Part shown: positions 62,423 to 64,000 of the stretch, piece after piece
How the letters are laid out: each line of letters begins with the position of its first letter
Position numbering within the stretch: the stretch's first letter is position 1
Assembly (NCBI GenBank): GCA_020086605.1
Contig: JACBWW010000018.1
Span: forward strand, 17,781,220 to 17,845,219
DNA from: Lanius collurio
Lineage: Eukaryota > Chordata > Aves > Passeriformes > Laniidae
Length of the DNA stretch: 64,000 nucleotides
Direction: 5' to 3'
Program-made: the position numbers and the translations under genes
The notes under the pieces: generated by a model
What the model was told of the DNA's origin: nothing
Databases searched by the model: none
The model's input: the letters and a program-made list of their open reading frames with translations, nothing else

Positions 62423-64000
62423 CAATTAACTAACTGTCTCTAGCCCAGAGCTAGAGTCTCAAATGTTTTTACAACACAGTGGTACTCCAGTTCACATCTG
62501 TCAGCTGGAATATTTACAGCTTTGTAATTATTAAAATTGTCTGAACTGCAGAGCCACAAGCTGGCTGGCTTGGATGAGGCAGTCTGCCATAAGGCACAGA
62601 AACAAGGCACTTGCATCTAATCAGGATCTGTCAGCCCCAGTTTCTCCCTGCACCACCACCCCACAAGTTACTTCTCCATAAAAGTGAAGTGACATTACAT
62701 GGCTTTTGCCAGCTCTGATTAGGAAACTTCCAGAGTCTCCCTGCCCTGCTTGTAGTTTGCTGTCATAAATCTTGTGGAAACTTGCAGCTCTTTAGTAGGT
62801 GGTCAGTTTTGGCTGAAGTCAACCAAAAGCATTGGAATTTGTTGGTACAGCCTGGCAGTATCCTCACCTGGGCCATAAGTGCACAAAGTACTCAAAATCC
62901 AACTTGTGGGTCAACACAGCACTGACAAAGCCAATCCAGCATCAACAAAAAGTGATTCCTCCTTACAGATAAGCACCGAAAAGGAGAGGGATGGCTTGAG
63001 CACCACTGACCCCAGAAGGAGCACAGAACAGATCCCAAGGGCACAGACAGGTGAATTTAAAGGATATGGTGAGGCCCAGATCTCACCCACTTACACTGAT
63101 GAGGTTTACTGAATACTTGCATTAAAGACTTTGGGACCTTTTTCTCTCCCTCACAGAAAGTTATCTAAACTCGCTGGCATCTTCTCTTTTATCAACATCA
63201 GCAGCTCCTCTTGGAACAGGCCTTCTACTGAAATTATGTGTGCAGCAGAGCTGAGAAAAAAACTGCAGCCATTTTCCATCATTTCCTTTCATGGCAGGTT
63301 TTCCCAGTGCATCACCAGTTCTTTGGCACACACACCTGTGGCCAGGTCTGGCCACAACCTGTCCCAGTGGTGGGAAGGATTCATCCACAGGAGCCATGCC
63401 CTGCTGGGAGACACTGTTCTTCATGCAGAAGATGCTCTAAAAGATACTTGCATTGAAAAATGTTTGCCCTCTGTGTGTTCCTCCCCAGGAACAACACAGA
63501 TGTGGGTTCAGGTTTTTTAAGAGACACTTGGATAAGTGCAAACACATCTCTTTTGTAATCAGCCTGGGCTGACCCTGTTTAGCCTGAGGTCAATGACCAG
63601 TGGCATCTGACCTGCCAAAGTTAATGCAGCAGAACAATAGGAGAGGGTTGGCAAGGCCTTATCCTATTACCTTTTTGATACCAAATTAATTGTTTTTCTC
63701 CCTCTCAATGATTCTCTGACCTTTCAGCTATATGTGTTGCTGGCACAAAGTGATGGATTAAATTTAAGCAAGTACATTTCTTGACATTGTCTTGCAGATT
63801 TAAAAGTTATTTAGGTCTTCCTTTCAGCACTAAGAGGTTTAAGAATGTGCTTATGATTGCAACCCCATTTGATAGCTAAAGAACACCGCAAATATTAATT
63901 AGCCTGGCAGCATCAGAGACAAGAAAACCAAAGAAAAGATCACAGTACTTATCACCAAAAAAATTCTACAAGTAATAAAGGAGTTGAGATGCCCTGCAAA

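Larger units (their letters stand above)
58447..64000. other. Non-coding DNA; GC-richer stretches at 59520-60540 and 62850-63520
   Basis: No gene recognised. Frames of 87-129 codons at 63131-63520 run on both strands over the same bases, and 100-109-codon frames lie at 59617-59919 and 61872-62201. None shows family features. It holds a tandem duplication and a 12-T run listed separately. Confidence 0.6.

Noticed and set aside
63131..63520. Frames of 129, 87 and 72 codons on both strands over the same bases
   Set aside because: Mutual overlap shows a composition effect. No family signature.
1..64000. CRISPR arrays, operons, ribosome-binding sites, insertion sequences and attachment sites
   Set aside because: The sequence is vertebrate in style. 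No regularly spaced repeats with spacers and no dense prokaryotic-type genes were seen.

Overview
This window looks like amniote nuclear DNA, most likely from a bird. The case for a bird is indirect. The DNA is AT-rich and short of CpG, and it has no dense young SINEs or LINEs such as fill mammalian or crocodilian introns. It does carry a few very old, decayed interspersed repeats of the MIR, L2/CR1-tail and LF-SINE-like kinds in the form typical of sauropsids. Many short A-runs pass into A/C-rich low complexity. I saw no bacterial, plasmid, phage or organelle features. I could not run an alignment, so the species is unknown.

I found no protein-coding gene, exon, rRNA, convincing tRNA or CRISPR array that I can support. 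All open reading frames are short (167 codons at most). They are spread over all frames, contain no protein family I recognise, and fit chance expectation for 64 kb read in six frames. The window is therefore either a stretch of gene desert or part of one or more large introns; the sequence alone does not say which.

Layout. At 1-3.8 kb there is unremarkable DNA with one GC/CpG-richer patch (1340-1620) ending in a polypurine tract. From 3.8 to 18.7 kb lie A-rich and microsatellite tracts, a clear MIR (11511-11690), weaker MIR traces near 2.0 and 8.5 kb, and two LF-SINE-like traces (13.6 and 16.8 kb). At 18.8-19.2 kb is a low-repeat block with a tRNA-like A-box/B-box pair. From 20 to 27 kb are a doubtful SINE trace, a third ancient-repeat trace (23.0 kb) and two back-to-back palindromes with an RFX-type X-box core (26555-26594). 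From 27 to 37 kb are low-complexity tracts, a possible MIR head (31.96 kb) and a 10-bp-arm hairpin (36.1 kb). At 37.06-38.16 kb is the best candidate for a cis-regulatory element: AT-rich, full of TAAT cores, with an exact 16-bp direct repeat 32 bp apart and a 16-bp perfect palindrome. From 38 to 50 kb are an A/C microsatellite, a LINE 3' tail (44.3 kb), a second regulatory-looking block (45.8-46.3 kb) and the best-preserved MIR (49826-50035). From 50 to 64 kb there are only small tandem and palindromic motifs.

Nothing here points to a new biological system. The items most worth a second look are possible distal enhancers and the ancient repeats near them. All conservation claims are inferences from sequence style, because no second genome was available for comparison.
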